From positions 186,001-250,000 of the forward strand of contig NZ_CP119757.1 in the NCBI RefSeq assembly GCF_029320955.1: DNA of 64,000 nt, read 5' to 3'. This DNA comes from Flavobacterium sp. YJ01 (lineage in GTDB: Bacteria > Bacteroidota > Bacteroidia > Flavobacteriales > Flavobacteriaceae). Both the position numbers and the translations under genes were made by a program. The notes beneath the pieces were generated by a model that was not told the origin of the DNA, did not search any database, and worked only from the letters and a program-made list of their open reading frames with translations. Each line of letters opens with the position of its first letter. The first letter of the stretch is position 1. Shown here in pieces: positions 17,633 to 26,181 of the stretch.

Positions 17633-18844
17633 ATGAAGAAGAGTTGGTTACTCTGTACTTTTTCTAATTTTTTCATCGCTTCATTGATGGGACTGTTGCT
17701 TCGATGGATGTATGTTTCACCGATCACCGGAGTCAATTTTCAGTTTTTAATGCACGGCCATTCACACGTGGCGATGTTAGGCTGGGTCTATATGATGTTG
17801 TACTGTTTGATTTTTCATTTTTTTGTTCCAAAAGAAAAACAGCAAAAACCCATCTACAACCAATTATTTTGGACAACAGAACTGGCCGTAGTCGGAATGA
17901 TGATTGATTTTCCTGCTCAAGGATATGCTTTTGTTTCTATTCTTTTTTCGACTTTGCATATTTTTTGCAGCTACTATTTTTGTTATTTAATTATAAAGGA
18001 TGCCAATCCAACAACTCTGGCTGAAAGAAAGCTGCTTCGTGCGGCTTTGTTTTTCATGATTTTTTCTACTTTGGGTGTCTGGTGCCTGGGTCCTGCAGTT
18101 TCATTGTTAGGTAAAGCAAGCGCTCTTTATCAAATTGCGATTCAGTTTTTTCTTCATTTTCAATTTAATGGCTGGTTCCTGTTTGCCATTTTGGCTTTGT
18201 TTTTCAAACAGGCAAAACTTATTATTGAAGCTAAAAAATTCAGGATATTTTATAATTTATTTGTTGCTTCTACTTTTTTAACATTGGCTTTGCCGGTAAG
18301 TTGGTATTTGCCTAACCCGATTTTTTATTGGTTAAATGCTCTTGGAGTAATGCTTCAGCTATATGCTGCGGTACTTTTTATACAATTTATCCGCCCGCAG
18401 TTTCAGTCCTTTTTTGCTGTTTTACCAACGATCACAAAAATAGTTTATGGTTTTGCTTTGTTTTCATTGGCTTTAAAAGTCTTTATTCAACTGGTGGTTT
18501 TGTTTCCGGAATTGGCACATGTATCCCATCAGATTCGTAATTTTGTCATTGGATACATTCACTTGACCATGTTGGGAATTATTACAGGTTTCCTGTTTGG
18601 ATTTGCATTACAAAATGATTTTTTAAATTCGAGAAACCGTATTCAAACATGGGGAATCGCAATTTTTTTATTCGGATTTTTTACAACTGAAATTCTTTTG
18701 TTTCTTCAGGGCATTTGGTTTTTCTTGGGTAAAGGTAGTTTACCGAATTATTATCAAAATCTATTCTTATCCAGTATTTTTATGCCAGCAGGCCTTATAA
18801 TGCTATCTGTTAAAATTGTGAAACTAAAACCTAAAACTATATGA
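17633..18844 (+). CDS. Haem-copper-oxidase subunit I-like membrane protein, orphan
   Basis: The protein has 403 residues and about twelve hydrophobic helices. An early motif, FLMHGHSHVAMLGWVYMMLY, resembles the helix that carries haem-binding histidines in subunit I of haem-copper oxidases and NO reductases. Further histidines occur in FFLHFQFNGWF and near the end in GYIHLTMLGIITGFLFG. The full set of six haem and copper ligands cannot be confirmed, so it may bind haem without being an oxidase. No subunit II gene accompanies it. It is linked by an ATGA overlap to the CopD-like gene and lies between hemerythrin and Rrf2 genes, suggesting NO sensing, detoxification or haem-copper handling. Confidence 0.65.
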   Translation: MKKSWLLCTFSNFFIASLMGLLLRWMYVSPITGVNFQFLMHGHSHVAMLGWVYMMLYCLIFHFFVPKEKQQKPIYNQLFWTTELAVVGMMIDFPAQGYAFVSILFSTLHIFCSYYFCYLIIKDANPTTLAERKLLRAALFFMIFSTLGVWCLGPAVSLLGKASALYQIAIQFFLHFQFNGWFLFAILALFFKQAKLIIEAKKFRIFYNLFVASTFLTLALPVSWYLPNPIFYWLNALGVMLQLYAAVLFIQFIRPQFQSFFAVLPTITKIVYGFALFSLALKVFIQLVVLFPELAHVSHQIRNFVIGYIHLTMLGIITGFLFGFALQNDFLNSRNRIQTWGIAIFLFGFFTTEILLFLQGIWFFLGKGSLPNYYQNLFLSSIFMPAGLIMLSVKIVKLKPKTI

Positions 18845-19290
18845 GCCACCATTTATTGTTAATCATCCATCTTTTGAGTGCCACCATTTGGGTTGGTGGT
18901 CATTTGTTGCTTGTCTTTGGTTTTTTGCCACAAGCATTAAAAGAAAAAAATCAGAATATAATTCTCGATTATGAAAGAAAGTATGAACCTGTTGGCATGA
19001 CTGCTCTGGTTTTGCTGGTCATTACCGGAATTTTAATGGCCTATAAATATGGTGTTAGCATCGAATATTGGTTTCAGTTCGAGACACCTATAGAAAAAGT
19101 TGTTTCAACAAAATTAGCTCTGTTATTATTGACGGTTCTTTTTGCTTTGAGTGCGCAATTTAGAGTGTTGCCAAAGCTAGAAAAAGGTGCTGAGAAGTTG
19201 CCTGAAATGACCTTTCATATTCTATCAGTTACCATAATTGGGGTTTTGATGGTTGTTTTTGGATCTTTTGTGCGTTATGGCGGGCTTTGA
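18841..19290 (+). CDS. CopD-like four-helix membrane protein
   Basis: The protein has 149 residues and four hydrophobic helices. It begins HHLLLIIHLLSATIWVGGHL, the first-helix pattern of the CopD and related families, with His and Trp at the membrane face. It continues with YERKYEPVGMTALVLLVITGILM. Histidines in helices 1 and 4 could bind haem or copper. The start overlaps the preceding gene by four bases (ATGA), which indicates translational coupling and probably a shared complex. The function is not established. Confidence 0.7.
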   Translation: MSHHLLLIIHLLSATIWVGGHLLLVFGFLPQALKEKNQNIILDYERKYEPVGMTALVLLVITGILMAYKYGVSIEYWFQFETPIEKVVSTKLALLLLTVLFALSAQFRVLPKLEKGAEKLPEMTFHILSVTIIGVLMVVFGSFVRYGGL

Positions 19291-19323
19291 TTTATATGAT
19301 TTATACATTACAAAAAAAAGATT

Positions 19324-19758
19324 ATGTTCTCTAAAACATGTGAATATGGCATTCGTGCAGCTATTTTTATTGCTTTTCAATCCTATCAGGACAATCGCAT
19401 CGGCTTGAAAGAAATTGCCAAAAAAATCGATTCTCCGGAGGCTTTTACAGCCAAAATTCTTCAAATCCTATCGAGAGACAATATTATTAAATCTATAAAA
19501 GGAGTGGGCGGAGGTTTTGAAATTTCCAAAGAGAATATGAAAGAAATTACATTAGCGCAAATAGTCAATTCTTTGGATGGCGATCGCATTTTGACCGGTT
19601 GCGCATTAGGATTAAGTAATTGTTCTGAAGACCATCCTTGTCCGATGCACGATAAATTTATATCTATTCGAAACGATTTGGTTTTCACGCTTGAAAATAC
19701 CAATCTTGAAGAATTGGCTTTGGGTATTAAATCGGGAGAGACCTTCCTTAGGTATTAA
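19324..19758 (+). CDS. Rrf2-family regulator with three cysteines (NsrR/IscR type)
   Basis: The protein has 144 residues. The winged helix-turn-helix is in the first 65 residues (FSKTCEYGIRAAIFIA, LKEIAKKIDSPEAFTAKILQ). Then GCALGLSNCSEDHPCPMHDK holds the three cysteines that ligate an Fe-S cluster in Rrf2 sensors, spaced C-x6-C-x5-C. NsrR of this family senses NO by damage to the cluster and releases NO-defence genes. It ends the run ric, nrdD, nrdG, hemerythrin and HCO-like genes, which it probably controls. NsrR rather than IscR is inferred from context. Confidence 0.88.
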   Translation: MFSKTCEYGIRAAIFIAFQSYQDNRIGLKEIAKKIDSPEAFTAKILQILSRDNIIKSIKGVGGGFEISKENMKEITLAQIVNSLDGDRILTGCALGLSNCSEDHPCPMHDKFISIRNDLVFTLENTNLEELALGIKSGETFLRY

Positions 19759-19871
19759 TTTTAGTGTCATAATAAAAGCTTTGTTTGATTGGATTTTCCG
19801 AAAAACGAACAAAACTTAATTTTCAAAAAACTTACCGATTTTAAAAACCCAACATAAGTATCAGCATCAAA

Positions 19872-19893
19872 TCTTTTGTTTTAAAACAAAAGA
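19872..19893. promoter_or_regulatory. Perfect 22-bp palindrome upstream of nadA
   Basis: The segment starts TCTTTTGTTT and ends with its exact reverse complement, without a loop. It lies 23 bp before the nadA ATG. It could be an operator for a repressor of NAD synthesis or an RNA hairpin near the ribosome-binding region. It has no following T-run, so it is not a terminator. Confidence 0.6.
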
Positions 19894-19916
19894 GAATAAT
19901 TAAAAATAATTTAATA

Positions 19917-20846
19917 ATGAAAAACCTTAAAGAGCGAATACTGAAACTAAAAAAAGAGAAGAATGCAGTTATTCTGGCACATTACTATCAGGAATCCGAT
20001 ATTCAGGATGTTTCAGATTATGTGGGCGACAGCCTGGGATTGTCACAAGAAGCAATGCAGGTGCATGCTGATATAATTGTTTTTGCAGGAGTACATTTTA
20101 TGGCTGAGACTGCAAAAATTTTAAATCCAGGTAAAAAAGTTATTCTTCCTGATTTGAATGCAGGCTGCTCGTTGGCTGACTCTTGTCCCGCCAATTTATT
20201 TCAACAATTTACCCAAGCCCATCCAGACCACATTGTTATTACATATGTGAATTGTTCTGCAGAGGTTAAAGCTTTAACTGACATTGTGGTAACTTCTTCT
20301 AATGCCGTTAAAATCGTCAATTCTATACCGAAAGACAAACCCATTATTTTTGCTCCCGATAAAAATTTGGGAAAATATGTAATGGAACAAAAAGGCAGGG
20401 AAATGTTGCTTTGGGACGGTGCATGTGTGGTTCATGAAGCATTTTCATTTGATAAATTAATTGAATTGTACAAACAAAATCCAGATGCGCAAATTATTGC
20501 CCATCCTGAATCTGAAACCCATATTTTAAAAACAGCCAGCTATATTGGTTCGACAGCAGGAATGATTGAATATGTTAAAACCAATCCGGGCACCAAATTT
20601 ATTGTGGCTACAGAAGTGGGAATTCTTCATAAAATGAAACTGGAAGTTCCTGATAAAATATTGATACCGGCACCTTCAAACGAAGACAACACTTGTGCCT
20701 GCAGCCAATGTGGCTACATGAAAGTAAATACGTTACAAAAATTACATGACTGTTTGCTTAATGAAACGCCTGAAATTAAAGTTCCTGCTGATATAATGAA
20801 AAAAGCGTTTGTCCCTATTGAAAGAATGCTGGAATTATCCAAATGA
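19917..20846 (+). CDS. nadA: Quinolinate synthase
   Basis: The protein has 309 residues. The three 4Fe-4S ligands are visible: the first in [10 protein letters not shown] near residue 83, the second in WDGACVVHE near 170, and the third in [11 protein letters not shown] near 260. [19 protein letters not shown] and [10 protein letters not shown] match the substrate-binding repeats. It condenses iminoaspartate (from NadB) with dihydroxyacetone phosphate to quinolinate. It is separate from nadB (37899), but a relic of a second nadA still stands upstream of nadB, so this copy may have replaced it. Its Fe-S cluster is a likely NO target, which fits the neighbourhood. Confidence 0.96.
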   Translation: MKNLKERILKLKKEKNAVILAHYYQESDIQDVSDYVGDSLGLSQEAMQVHADIIVFAGVHFMAETAKILNPGKKVILPDLNAGCSLADSCPANLFQQFTQAHPDHIVITYVNCSAEVKALTDIVVTSSNAVKIVNSIPKDKPIIFAPDKNLGKYVMEQKGREMLLWDGACVVHEAFSFDKLIELYKQNPDAQIIAHPESETHILKTASYIGSTAGMIEYVKTNPGTKFIVATEVGILHKMKLEVPDKILIPAPSNEDNTCACSQCGYMKVNTLQKLHDCLLNETPEIKVPADIMKKAFVPIERMLELSK

Positions 20847-20851
20847 TGATG

Positions 20852-21532
20852 TTAGCTGGCTTCTCTTTTTAATCCCTTAATATCCTTTAAAAAAATCAGC
20901 TTTCCTTTTAATTCGATCAACCCTGATTTTTTAAACTCAGAAAGCAATCGGATGCAACTCTCGGTGGCTGTACCGATCATTCCGGCCAGTTCCTCTCTTG
21001 ATAATTGCACTTTTAAGGATTGATCAGCATTTACACCAAAGGTGTCACTAAGATATAATAACTTTTCAGCCAGTCTTTCCTTAACAGTTTTCTGGACCAT
21101 ATCCACAGTATGATCATCAGCATGTTTCAAATCATCACAAACAGACTGCATTAAGTTCATTGAAAACTGATTGTTATTATTAAAAAATTGAATGATTTCA
21201 GATTTTGGAATGAAACAAACTTCCATATCAGCAATTGCTGTAGCCGACAAGTTTGCAGGTTCATTGCTGATCATTGAACGTTGCCCCAGAAGTTCACCTG
21301 ACTTTACAAGTTTAACAATTTGGTCCCTTCCATTGGCACTTAATTTAGAAAGTTTTCCAATACCATCTTTTATACAGAAAACCCCATTAATTACTTCTCC
21401 TTCCTCTATTATAGCCTCCCCTTTTTTAATTACCTGAGTGCTTTTACTATTTGCCAATTGTATGATTTGCTCTTTGTTTAGTGCTTTCAATGCACTAAGC
21501 TGTCTTACAATACATTTATCGCATTTATTCAT
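20852..21532 (-). CDS. Crp/Fnr-family regulator, N-terminal cysteine pair
   Basis: From the ATG at 21532 it has 226 residues. It starts MNKCDKCIVRQ, with a CxxC pair near the N-terminus and a further Cys in FCIKDG, so it could hold an Fe-S cluster like FNR; a complete four-cysteine set is not obvious. The cyclic-nucleotide-type barrel covers about 20-140. The HTH reads LSREELAGMIGTATESCIRLL, where the E-S-x-x-R pattern of the recognition helix resembles FNR, which reads TGAT half sites. It converges on nadA (a few bases apart). It is one of two local candidates for the FNR-type dyads in this window. Confidence 0.88.
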   Translation of the reverse strand: MNKCDKCIVRQLSALKALNKEQIIQLANSKSTQVIKKGEAIIEEGEVINGVFCIKDGIGKLSKLSANGRDQIVKLVKSGELLGQRSMISNEPANLSATAIADMEVCFIPKSEIIQFFNNNNQFSMNLMQSVCDDLKHADDHTVDMVQKTVKERLAEKLLYLSDTFGVNADQSLKVQLSREELAGMIGTATESCIRLLSEFKKSGLIELKGKLIFLKDIKGLKREAS

Positions 21533-21550
21533 AGTAATTTTTTGCTGCAA

Positions 21551-21778
21551 AAGTAGAATAATTAGAGTTACTACACTACATTACTTGAAAAATTTGAATA
21601 ATTTTCTTTTCCAGCAAAATTATTCTTGAAAGATTGATACAGTGGCTACTGGCATATCGATGTGATCTTAAATCCAGAAAGTAGTTAAAAGAATCAACCC
21701 TGCCAGGATATCATGTTTAATAATTAGCATACCTAGAAAATTTCAGAGTCAATTTGTGCAAGGAATTCTATTAATCGT
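21551..21778. other. Gap between the Crp/Fnr gene and hemN
   Basis: About 230 bp with no open frame and no FNR dyad. An A/T-rich stretch with TAGAATAATTAGAGTT (21553-21568) lies just upstream of the regulator start and may hold its promoter. No clear terminator follows hemN. Confidence 0.35.
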
Positions 21779-23143
21779 TTAGACTGTCATTGAAAAAAGA
21801 TTAGTTTCGGGAGATTTTCTTTTCAAATGCAAATCGAAAGCCATACAAATATTACGGACGAAAGGTCTCCCTGCATCTGTGATCTTGATTCTATTTTCTT
21901 CAATAGTTACCAGATTATCATTTACCATTTCCTTTAAATCGGACAAAACACTTGGTAATTCGTCAAAATAAAAAGCTTTATCATTCCACGAAGTTTCAAA
22001 TTGACAGGTTAAATTGAGAATATGTTTTCGAATAATTAAATCCTCATTATCAAGAATATGTCCTTTGACAACAGGCAGTTTGTCGCACTCCAAAAGTTGA
22101 TAATATTCTTCCAATCTCTTTGTATTTTGAGCAAAACTGTACCAACTATCACTGATAGCTGAAACTCCCAATCCAATCATTAACTGGGTTTTTGACGAGC
22201 TATATCCCATAAAATTGCGATGCAATTCCCCAGTATGACCAGCCTTATATAAACTATCCGAAGCTAAAGCAAAGTGATCCATCCCAATTTCGTGATATCC
22301 GTTTTGAGAAAGCAGGTTTTTTCCTGTCTCATATAATTTTCTTTTTTCTACATCTTTTGGAAGATCTGCCTCATTGAATCCACGTTGTCCATTTCCTTTG
22401 ATCCAGGGCGTATGCGCATAGCTGTAAAAAGCCAATCGATCTGGTTTTAAAGAATTTGTTTTTTCGATGGTGTCCACAATGTTTTCAATTGTTTGAAAAG
22501 GCAATCCAAAAATAATATCGTGTCCTATTGAGGTATAACCAATTTCTTTTGCCCAAAAGGTGACTTTTGCCACATTGTGAAATGGCTGAATCCTGTGAAT
22601 GGCTTTCTGGACTTTTTCCGCATAGTCCTGAACACCAAAACTTACTCTGCGAAACCCTAGATTATATAATTTTTTAAGCTGCTCATAAGTCGTATTGTTG
22701 GGATGTCCTTCAAAACTGAACTCATGATTTTCAGCTTTATCAGCTAACCTAAAAATACCGTTTATAAGATTTTCTAAATTTTCTGATGAGAAAAAAGTCG
22801 GAGTTCCACCTCCCAGATGAATTTCTTTTATGATTGGTCTTTCAGAAGACAGTCCACAGTAAATACTCCATTCTTTTAAAACAGCCATGATGTATTTTTC
22901 TTCTACTGAATGATTTTTAGTAATTCGTTTGTTGCATCCGCAAAAAGTGCACAAACTTTCACAAAAAGGCAAATGAATATATAGGCTAATCCCATTTTGT
23001 GAATTGCTCTCCAAGAATGATTTTTGAAAAGAAATCTTCCATGCCTCTATTGAAAAAAGTATTTCATTCCAGTACGGAACAGTTGGATAACTGGTATATC
23101 TGGGACCTGGAACATTATATTTTTGAATTAAAGACTTTGACAT
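21779..23143 (-). CDS. hemN: Oxygen-independent coproporphyrinogen III dehydrogenase
   Basis: The protein has 454 residues. YIHLPFCESLCTFCGCNK contains the radical-SAM cysteines in the HemN-type CxxxCxxC spacing, and HLGGGTPTFF follows. The N-terminal PGPRYTSYPTVPYWN is typical of true HemN rather than HemW. It oxidises two propionates of coproporphyrinogen III to vinyls without O2, needed for haem in anoxic cells. A perfect FNR-type dyad lies about 120 bp upstream, so expression is probably anaerobic. It supplies haem to the cytochromes and NO reductase encoded nearby. Confidence 0.95.
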   Translation of the reverse strand: MSKSLIQKYNVPGPRYTSYPTVPYWNEILFSIEAWKISFQKSFLESNSQNGISLYIHLPFCESLCTFCGCNKRITKNHSVEEKYIMAVLKEWSIYCGLSSERPIIKEIHLGGGTPTFFSSENLENLINGIFRLADKAENHEFSFEGHPNNTTYEQLKKLYNLGFRRVSFGVQDYAEKVQKAIHRIQPFHNVAKVTFWAKEIGYTSIGHDIIFGLPFQTIENIVDTIEKTNSLKPDRLAFYSYAHTPWIKGNGQRGFNEADLPKDVEKRKLYETGKNLLSQNGYHEIGMDHFALASDSLYKAGHTGELHRNFMGYSSSKTQLMIGLGVSAISDSWYSFAQNTKRLEEYYQLLECDKLPVVKGHILDNEDLIIRKHILNLTCQFETSWNDKAFYFDELPSVLSDLKEMVNDNLVTIEENRIKITDAGRPFVRNICMAFDLHLKRKSPETNLFSMTV

Positions 23144-23546
23144 AATTTTAATTTTAGAAATTAGGAAGAAAATGAAATAGAACTTTTTTTAATTGAAATG
23201 AATCTTTTTAGCTATTACCATTCTAATGCATTACAAATATCCGAAGTATACTGCTTTTGTAATATGATAAATATCATAACACTTCAGATTACACAATGAC
23301 TTCCAAAAGATTAGCTACCAGTTTAAATTAAAAATATCTTTTTATAAATCTTTAATTTAACACCTATTCTAGCTTCAACAAAACTTTCAAAACCTAATAT
23401 TTATCATGTTTTTTTTATACCTGATTTCTTTTCTTTGCTTAAAACATATACCTCCGCTTTCATGAAAATCAATAATAACCGCAGGCGCTGTCTTCAAGCG
23501 ATGAAATATTTCGCATCATTTATAAATACATATAACTTTAGAAAAA
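23144..23546. other. Divergent region between hemN and the second Crp/Fnr gene
   Basis: This 400-bp stretch contains the hemN FNR-type operator at 23263-23278. Near the plus-strand gene, TAACTTTA (23530-23537) resembles a -7 element, about 10 bases before the ATG. The rest is A/T-rich with no open frame. Confidence 0.45.
23234..23278 (-). promoter_or_regulatory. FNR-type operator and -7 element of hemN
   Basis: TATGATAAATATCATA (23263-23278) is a perfect 16-bp dyad with core TGATnnnnATCA. On the minus strand GATATTTG (23241-23234) matches TAnnTTTG at seven of eight positions. The spacing between centres is 33 bp. The hemN ATG is at 23143. Confidence 0.8.
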
Positions 23547-24143
23547 ATGGATATTGATACAGATTTGCTATTCACTTGGGGCGCTGTTGCAAAAAAAACA
23601 CCCAAAAACTGTATCATATTTTACGAAAATGATCCTCCCCTATACTTCTATCAGATTCTTGAAGGGACTGTAAAAATGACCTATACCAATGAAGACGGAA
23701 AAGACCTGACAGTAGGAATTTTTGAAAATGGAAGCAGTTTTGGCGAACCGCCCCTCTTTATTGATCAGCCTTATCCAGCCTCAGCAGTAGCACAGACCGA
23801 TTGTGTGCTCTTAAAACTTTCAAAAGCCAACTTCTTTTTACTTCTTGAAGAAAATCCAAAAATCCAATCGAAAATATTAAAAGTCTTTGCCTGGAGAATT
23901 TACAATAAAATAGTATTTTCAAAAAATATAATTAATCATAAACCTGAGTACCGGGTACAGTATTTTCTCGATAATTTAAAAAAACAGCAGAATATTCCCC
24001 CAAATCAAAGACTGAAAATTCAGTATACCCGTCAGGAAATTGCAGATTTTACTGGTTTGCGCGTTGAGACGGTCATTCGGACAATTTCTATTATGAACAA
24101 GAAAAAAAAAATAGAAATTATAGATCATAAAATATTTTATTGA
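23547..24143 (+). CDS. Crp/Fnr-family regulator without N-terminal cysteines (DNR/NnrR-like)
   Basis: The protein has 198 residues, short for the family. A cyclic-nucleotide-type barrel (IIFYENDPPLYFYQILEGTVKM, FENGSSFGEPPLF) leads to a dimer helix and a winged HTH with YTRQEIADFTGLRVETVIRT; E-T-V-I-R in the recognition helix is FNR-like. There is no Fe-S cysteine set, so it would be a DNR/NnrR-type NO responder rather than an oxygen-sensing FNR. The signal is inferred. It stands next to hemN and the nos genes and is the best candidate to bind the denitrification dyads. Confidence 0.85.
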   Translation: MDIDTDLLFTWGAVAKKTPKNCIIFYENDPPLYFYQILEGTVKMTYTNEDGKDLTVGIFENGSSFGEPPLFIDQPYPASAVAQTDCVLLKLSKANFFLLLEENPKIQSKILKVFAWRIYNKIVFSKNIINHKPEYRVQYFLDNLKKQQNIPPNQRLKIQYTRQEIADFTGLRVETVIRTISIMNKKKKIEIIDHKIFY

Positions 24144-24164
24144 AATTTCTTAAATACTTTAATA

Positions 24165-24209
24165 TATGATTCAGATCATATATCTTTTTTAAATATTTTT
24201 CTTTCTTTG
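24165..24209 (+). promoter_or_regulatory. FNR-type operator and -7 element of a short transcript
   Basis: TATGATTCAGATCATA (24165-24180; core TGATnnnnATCA) lies just after the stop of the DNR-like gene. TTTCTTTG at 24202-24209 is a -7 element centred 33 bp away. No gene with a normal frame follows on the plus strand; only about 75 bp lie between the predicted start and a strong terminator. Confidence 0.75.
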
Positions 24210-24212
24210 TGG

Positions 24213-24289
24213 AGGTTAAATGAAAATTATTAATTCAGCTCTAATAGCATTTAATTTAAAAACGGGCGCTCTTCGAGCGCCCGTTTTTT
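24213..24289 (+). ncRNA. Candidate FNR-controlled small RNA
   Basis: Transcription is predicted to start near 24213 from the operator and -7 element just upstream, and to end at a GC-rich hairpin with a T-run at 24258-24289. The product would be about 75 nt, beginning near GGAGGUUAAAUG. The next gene on the right is convergent. A small ATG frame at 24220 runs through the hairpin past 24,300, so a peptide is unlikely. Known precedent: E. coli FnrS, an FNR-induced sRNA, but no sequence homology is claimed. Confidence 0.5.
24258..24289. terminator. Strong bidirectional terminator between the short transcript and the truncated haemoglobin gene
   Basis: ACGGGCGCT (24262-24270) pairs with AGCGCCCGT (24276-24284) around a CTTCG loop, with four A before and six T after. 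The T-run favours the plus strand; on the minus strand it can also stop the nos/globin transcript, which ends at 24301. Confidence 0.9.
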
Positions 24290-24300
24290 ACTTTATCACT

Positions 24301-24684
24301 TTATTTTACTACTTTATTCATCATCATTTTCGAAATACTCTGAGCCCTAATCTTTACTTCTGATGCTTTTGGTCCTTCAAATAAATCATCAACAGTTTTT
24401 TTCCACAACTTATTCCAATGTTTAAAATGAGTTTCAGTTAAGGGGCTTTTCTGATTTAAAATCCGATGCTTCATCATCGGGTTTCCTTCAAAATTTCCGG
24501 AATGAAAAAGGATATTATCCCAAAAATCATACATAATTGGAAGATGTTTTTCCCAATTAACATTCGCCACTTTGGTAAATAAATATCCGATAGTAGCATC
24601 TGTCTGAACCTTACCATAAAAAGCATCAACCAATATTTTGATATCCTGTCTGTTTTTAATATCTGTTTTTATCTTCTCCTTCAT
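24301..24684 (-). CDS. Group III truncated haemoglobin
   Basis: The protein has 127 residues. DFWDNILFHSGNFEGNPMMKHR holds the helix pattern and proximal-side residues of TrHb3, and ETHFKHWNKLW continues the fold. The family binds O2 and NO and is often linked to NO detoxification. It is the last gene of the nos operon (23 bp after nosY) and thus follows the FNR-type promoter at the cytochrome c gene. An NO-scavenging role during denitrification is inferred. Confidence 0.88.
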   Translation of the reverse strand: MKEKIKTDIKNRQDIKILVDAFYGKVQTDATIGYLFTKVANVNWEKHLPIMYDFWDNILFHSGNFEGNPMMKHRILNQKSPLTETHFKHWNKLWKKTVDDLFEGPKASEVKIRAQSISKMMMNKVVK

Positions 24685-24707
24685 AATTGAGTATTAAATA
24701 TTAATTG

Positions 24708-25475
24708 TTAAAGATCTTTTTTATTAAATTTTCTGACTGAAATAAAAAAAGGTATCGCAATCCATAAAATCAATAGAAAAAAAGAGATAATCAATCCAAT
24801 AGTTGTCCCAAAAAAATCTTTAAAAATTGCGCCTGTGTAACCCATCATAGCTGACTGATCAAGATGTAAGAGAATCTGAATACGTGCAAGATCTATTGGG
24901 CTCAGGGCCGTTACCCCCACCATTGCCTCTTCAATAGGATACTCGGCAAACTGAAACAACAGAAATAAAACCAAAGCGTCAAATAGTATTGCAAAATACA
25001 TCCAAAACATAATCGCTACACCAATTCCTTTTGCTTTATCACGAGTCAAAATACAGCTCAAAAAAGCTAAAGACACAAAAACAGCCGAGATTAAACATCC
25101 TGACAAAAGCATCATAACACCTGAAGCATCAGGCGCATTAATTACAAGGGGGATTCCCGCACCCAGCAAAAAAGCCAAAATCATTGCAATGGAAAGCCCG
25201 GCAAATAAACTGATCCATATTTTTTTTCGCCTTAATGGCTGGCTGAGTAACAGTTCAATAAATTCAGAACTGTTATAAATATATATCGTCGAAAAAAGTA
25301 TCGAAACTAATGGAACTGTAAATAAAATTACATTCAAAATTGTCAACAGCCCTTTAGCAGAATTGTCTTCAAGGCCAAAAGATCCCCAGGAGAGCAAGGC
25401 CAAAACAAAAGTGTAACTCAGAACGATTTTATTTTTAAGAATATCCAACAATACAATTTTAATGATCCTGTTCAT
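24708..25475 (-). CDS. nosY: NosY-type ABC transporter permease
   Basis: The protein has 255 residues and six hydrophobic helices, starting MNRIIKIVLLDILKNKIVL, the usual start of NosY/ABC-2 permeases. The sequence overlaps nosF by 17 bp. With NosF and NosD it forms the transporter thought to supply sulfur, or a sulfur carrier, for the CuZ cluster of NosZ. Confidence 0.9.
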   Translation of the reverse strand: MNRIIKIVLLDILKNKIVLSYTFVLALLSWGSFGLEDNSAKGLLTILNVILFTVPLVSILFSTIYIYNSSEFIELLLSQPLRRKKIWISLFAGLSIAMILAFLLGAGIPLVINAPDASGVMMLLSGCLISAVFVSLAFLSCILTRDKAKGIGVAIMFWMYFAILFDALVLFLLFQFAEYPIEEAMVGVTALSPIDLARIQILLHLDQSAMMGYTGAIFKDFFGTTIGLIISFFLLILWIAIPFFISVRKFNKKDL

Positions 25476-26181
25476 GACTCTTTTGCTTTAAAATTTTAGA
25501 TATGGCTTTTGAAATTTTGATTTCACCCGTTGATTCAAGCAGTTCGTTTATATTTCTATGAAAATGCACTTTACCATCCTGCATAAAAATAATCTGGGTA
25601 ATCATATCGTCAAGTTCGCTTAACAAATGAGAGGTAATCAAAATTAATTTTCCTTTTTCCTTTTCTTTAATAATTTTCTCCTTCAGGATTTCTGATGCCA
25701 GGGGATCCAATCCTGCAGTTGGCTCATCAAGTATAAGGACGTCAGGGTTAAAAAGAAAGGCTAATGTTGCACTTACTTTTTGGGTTGTTCCGCCGGAAAG
25801 CGTGCGCATTTGTTTATCATCCATCTTATCAAGTTTAAAAGCTTTAACTAAATCTTCATCCAGAATGTCTTTCGAATTCCTGATTTGCTTGATCATGGCA
25901 ATAATTTGTCCAATAGTCATATGATCTGGATAGCGGCCTATCTGAGGCATATAGCCAATATTATTTCTATATTCAAACTTTCTAAGAATAGATTCTTTAT
26001 TGAATAAAATATCACCGCTGTCCGGTAAAACCATTCCCAGGATGGATTTTATCAAGGTCGTTTTTCCGCAACCATTTGGACCAATAAGTGCAATGCACTC
26101 ACCTGCGTTAAATTTCAGGTTTACATTTTGCAATACCTGAAGCTTGCCAAATTTTTTGTTTATATTTTGTAAAGTAATCAT
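25459..26181 (-). CDS. nosF: NosF ABC transporter ATPase
   Basis: The protein has 240 residues. The Walker A motif is GPNGCGKTT near residue 34; the signature is LSGGTTQKVS and Walker B is LILDEPTAGLDP; the H-loop is ITSHLL. It overlaps nosD by four bases at its start and nosY by 17 bp at its end, so the three are translationally coupled. It energises NosY for CuZ assembly. Confidence 0.95.
   Translation of the reverse strand: MITLQNINKKFGKLQVLQNVNLKFNAGECIALIGPNGCGKTTLIKSILGMVLPDSGDILFNKESILRKFEYRNNIGYMPQIGRYPDHMTIGQIIAMIKQIRNSKDILDEDLVKAFKLDKMDDKQMRTLSGGTTQKVSATLAFLFNPDVLILDEPTAGLDPLASEILKEKIIKEKEKGKLILITSHLLSELDDMITQIIFMQDGKVHFHRNINELLESTGEIKISKAISKILKQKSHEQDH

Noticed and set aside
24220..24378. 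Small frame starting inside the candidate short RNA, preceded by GGAGG
   Set aside because: It reads through the GC-rich terminator and into the haemoglobin gene in antisense, so it is not a credible protein; kept as RNA only.
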